DNA of 64,000 nucleotides from Staphylococcus roterodami (GTDB lineage: Bacteria > Bacillota > Bacilli > Staphylococcales > Staphylococcaceae): assembly GCA_022493055.1 (NCBI GenBank), contig CP092781.1, forward strand, positions 1 to 64,000. Direction: 5' to 3'. This document shows, one piece after another, positions 61,981 through 64,000 of the stretch (position 1 is the stretch's first letter; every line of letters starts with the position of its first letter). The position numbers were made by a program, and so were the translations under genes. The notes under the pieces were generated by a model. That model was not told where the DNA came from and did not search any database. It saw nothing but the letters and a program-made list of their open reading frames with translations.

Positions 61981-63159
61981 ATGAATCAACAATTAATTGA
62001 AACTTTAAAATCAAAAGAAGGCAAAATGATTGAGATCAGACGTTATTTACATCAGCATCCAGAATTATCTTTTCATGAAGATGAAACGGCGAAATACATC
62101 GCTGAATTTTACAAAGGTAAAGATGTGGAAGTAGAAACGAATGTCGGACCACGTGGAATTAAAGTAACGATTGATTCAGGGAAACCTGGTAAAACATTAG
62201 CAATCCGTGCAGACTTTGATGCATTACCCATTACTGAAGATACAGGATTATCTTTTGCATCACAAAATAAAGGTGTTATGCACGCATGTGGTCACGATGC
62301 ACATACAGCATACATGCTTGTATTAGCAGAGACGCTTGCTGAAATGAAAGATAGTTTTACAGGAAAAGTCGTTGTAATACATCAACCAGCTGAAGAAGTA
62401 CCACCAGGTGGTGCTAAAGCAATGATTGAGAATGGTGTATTAGACGGTGTTGATCATGTATTAGGTGTGCACGTCATGAGCACGATGGAAACAGGTAATG
62501 TGTATTATAGACCTGGTTATGTTCAAACAGGACGCGCATTCTTCAAATTGAAAGTTCAAGGTAAAGGTGGCCATGGTTCATCACCACATATGGCCAATGA
62601 TGCCATTGTTGCAGGTAGCTACTTTGTCACAGCGTTATAAACAGTTGTATCTAGACGACTAAGTCCATTTGAAACCGGTGTTGTCACAATCGGTTCATTT
62701 GACGGTAAAGGTCAATTCAATGTCATTAAAGATGTTGTTGAAATTGAAGGTGATGTACGTGGATTAACAGATGCTACAAAAGCAACAATTGAAAAAGAAA
62801 TTAAACGTTTATCAAAAGGATTAGAGGATATGTATGGTGTAACTTGCACCTTAGAATATAACGATGATTATCCAGCATTATATAATGATCCAGAGTTTAC
62901 TGAGTACGTGGCTAAGACGCTAAAAGAAGCAAACCTTGATTTTGGTGTTGAAATGTGTGAACCACAACCACCATCAGAAGACTTTGCATATTATGCTAAA
63001 GAACGTCCAAGTGCCTTTATTTATACAGGTGCAGCGGTGGAAAATGGTGAAATTTACCCACATCATCATCCTAAATTTAACATTTCAGAAAAATCATTAC
63101 TTATTTCGGCAGAAGCTGTAGGGACAGTTGTTTTAGATTACCTTAAAGGAGATAACTAA
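61981..63159 (+). pseudogene. M20-family amidohydrolase, broken by an in-frame stop
   Basis: Otherwise complete peptidase-M20/amidohydrolase (about 392 codons). It has the metal-binding HACGHDAHT, the catalytic pair in HQPAEEVPPGG, the dimerisation domain GKGGHGSSPHM, and the C-terminal SEDFAYY and HHHPKFNISE. TAA at 62638-62640 interrupts after FVTAL; reading continues in frame with TVVSRRLSPFETG, so a single CAA-to-TAA change would explain it. Without read-through only a 219-residue N-terminal fragment is made. Substrate would be an N-acyl amino acid. Immediately followed by an MFS gene, probably one operon. Confidence 0.85.
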
Positions 63160-63160
63160 C

Positions 63161-64000
63161 ATGAATGAAACGTATCGCGGGGGCAACAAGTTAATCTTAG
63201 GTATTGTATTAGGTGTTATTACATTTTGGTTGTTTGCACAATCACTTGTAAATGTTGTACCGAATTTACAACAAAGTTTTGGTACAGACATGGGGACAAT
63301 TAGTATTGCGGTCAGTCTAACTGCACTATTTTCAGGCATGTTTGTTGTTGGAGCAGGTGGTCTAGCAGATAAAATTGGGCGCGTGAAAATGACGAATATC
63401 GGTTTGTTATTAAGTATTATTGGTTCAGCATTAATTATTATTACGAATTTACCGGCATTATTAATTTTAGGTCGTGTTATACAAGGTGTATCAGCAGCGT
63501 GTATTATGCCTTCTACATTGGCTATTATGAAAACTTATTATCAGGGTGCTGAACGTCAGCGTGCCTTAAGCTACTGGTCTATCGGTTCTTGGGGTGGTAG
63601 TGGTATTTGTACACTCTTCGGTGGTGCAGTTGCGACAACTATGGGTTGGAGATGGATTTTCATCTTCTCAATTATCGTTGCCGTACTTTCAATGTTACTC
63701 ATCAAAGGGACGCCTGAAACGAAATCAGAAGTTACCAATACACATAAATTTGATGTTGCAGGGCTAATTGTTCTAGTAGTTATGTTGCTAAGTTTAAACG
63801 TTGTCATTACTAAAGGTGCAGCACTTGGTTATACATCATTATGGTTCTTTGGTTTAATTGCAGTCGTTGTTGTGGCCTTCTTTATGTTCTTAAAAGTAGA
63901 GAAAAAGGTAGACAATCCGCTTATTGATTTTAAATTATTTGAAAATAAACCATATACAGGTGCAACGATTTCGAACTTCTTATTAAACGGTGTTGCAGGT
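63161..64000 (+). CDS. MFS transporter (DHA2-like), truncated by window end
   Basis: 280 codons are visible with no stop. Start ATG 63161 is one base after the M20 stop, preceded by AAAGGAG. Eight or so hydrophobic segments appear so far, with the MFS signature GGLADKIGRVKM near residue 67 and GRVIQGVSAACIMPSTLAI near 105, as in 14-helix drug:H+ antiporters. The pairing with an amidohydrolase suggests uptake or export of its substrate or product. Confidence 0.85.
   Translation, partial: MNETYRGGNKLILGIVLGVITFWLFAQSLVNVVPNLQQSFGTDMGTISIAVSLTALFSGMFVVGAGGLADKIGRVKMTNIGLLLSIIGSALIIITNLPALLILGRVIQGVSAACIMPSTLAIMKTYYQGAERQRALSYWSIGSWGGSGICTLFGGAVATTMGWRWIFIFSIIVAVLSMLLIKGTPETKSEVTNTHKFDVAGLIVLVVMLLSLNVVITKGAALGYTSLWFFGLIAVVVVAFFMFLKVEKKVDNPLIDFKLFENKPYTGATISNFLLNGVAG

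Overview
This is the replication-origin end of a staphylococcal chromosome. The order dnaA-dnaN-yaaA-recF-gyrB-gyrA, then hutH, serS, metX, gdpP, rplI, dnaB, purA, the walRKHIJ operon, adsA and rlmH (orfX), followed later by plc, a tandem lipoprotein array and an AraC regulator, is that of Staphylococcus aureus or a very close relative. GyrB, GyrA, SerS and AdsA differ at several positions from the S. aureus sequences I remember, so a divergent lineage or a sister species of the S. aureus complex (S. argenteus or S. schweitzeri) is possible. That comparison is from memory, not an alignment.

Layout. 1-2160: bipartite oriC, with DnaA boxes on both sides of dnaA and a DnaA-trio plus AT-rich unwinding region in front of dnaN. 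2160-23700: replication and topology genes, NAD(P)HX repair, histidine degradation, serine tRNA charging under a T-box, azlCD, metX under a SAM riboswitch, c-di-AMP turnover (gdpP), ribosomal protein L9, replicative helicase and adenylosuccinate synthase. 24121-24275: tRNA-Glu and tRNA-Asp. 25008-30853: the essential WalRK cell-wall two-component system with its accessory genes. 31081-33399: the surface nucleotidase AdsA. 33529-34244: a second DnaA-box cluster and rlmH.

34230-39654 is a small SCC-type insertion between two identical 15-bp att repeats, the first being the last codons of rlmH. It has no ccr recombinase and no mec genes. Cargo: a 909-residue SF1 helicase with a large unrecognised N-terminal half, an unrecognised reverse-strand gene, and a 299-residue protein with a HEPN-type R-x4-H motif behind a near-perfect 21-bp palindrome, plus relics of IS3- and IS21-family transposition genes. 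This is the best candidate for an undescribed (possibly defence) module.

40344-53989 is a patchwork of small regulated modules: a VbhA-antitoxin-like orphan; an AhpD-like gene divergent from an Lrp regulator; LysR with a flavin reductase and MFS exporter; an aromatic-type FAD monooxygenase with a MarR regulator; a hydrolase divergent from a TetR regulator; a dihydrouridine synthase; a methyltransferase; and several relics. 54196-59496: secreted PI-PLC and five tandem Lpl lipoproteins, each adjacent pair linked by a conserved micro-ORF. 59593-64000: a large AraC-family regulator, an M20 amidohydrolase gene broken by one stop codon, and the start of an MFS transporter cut by the window end.
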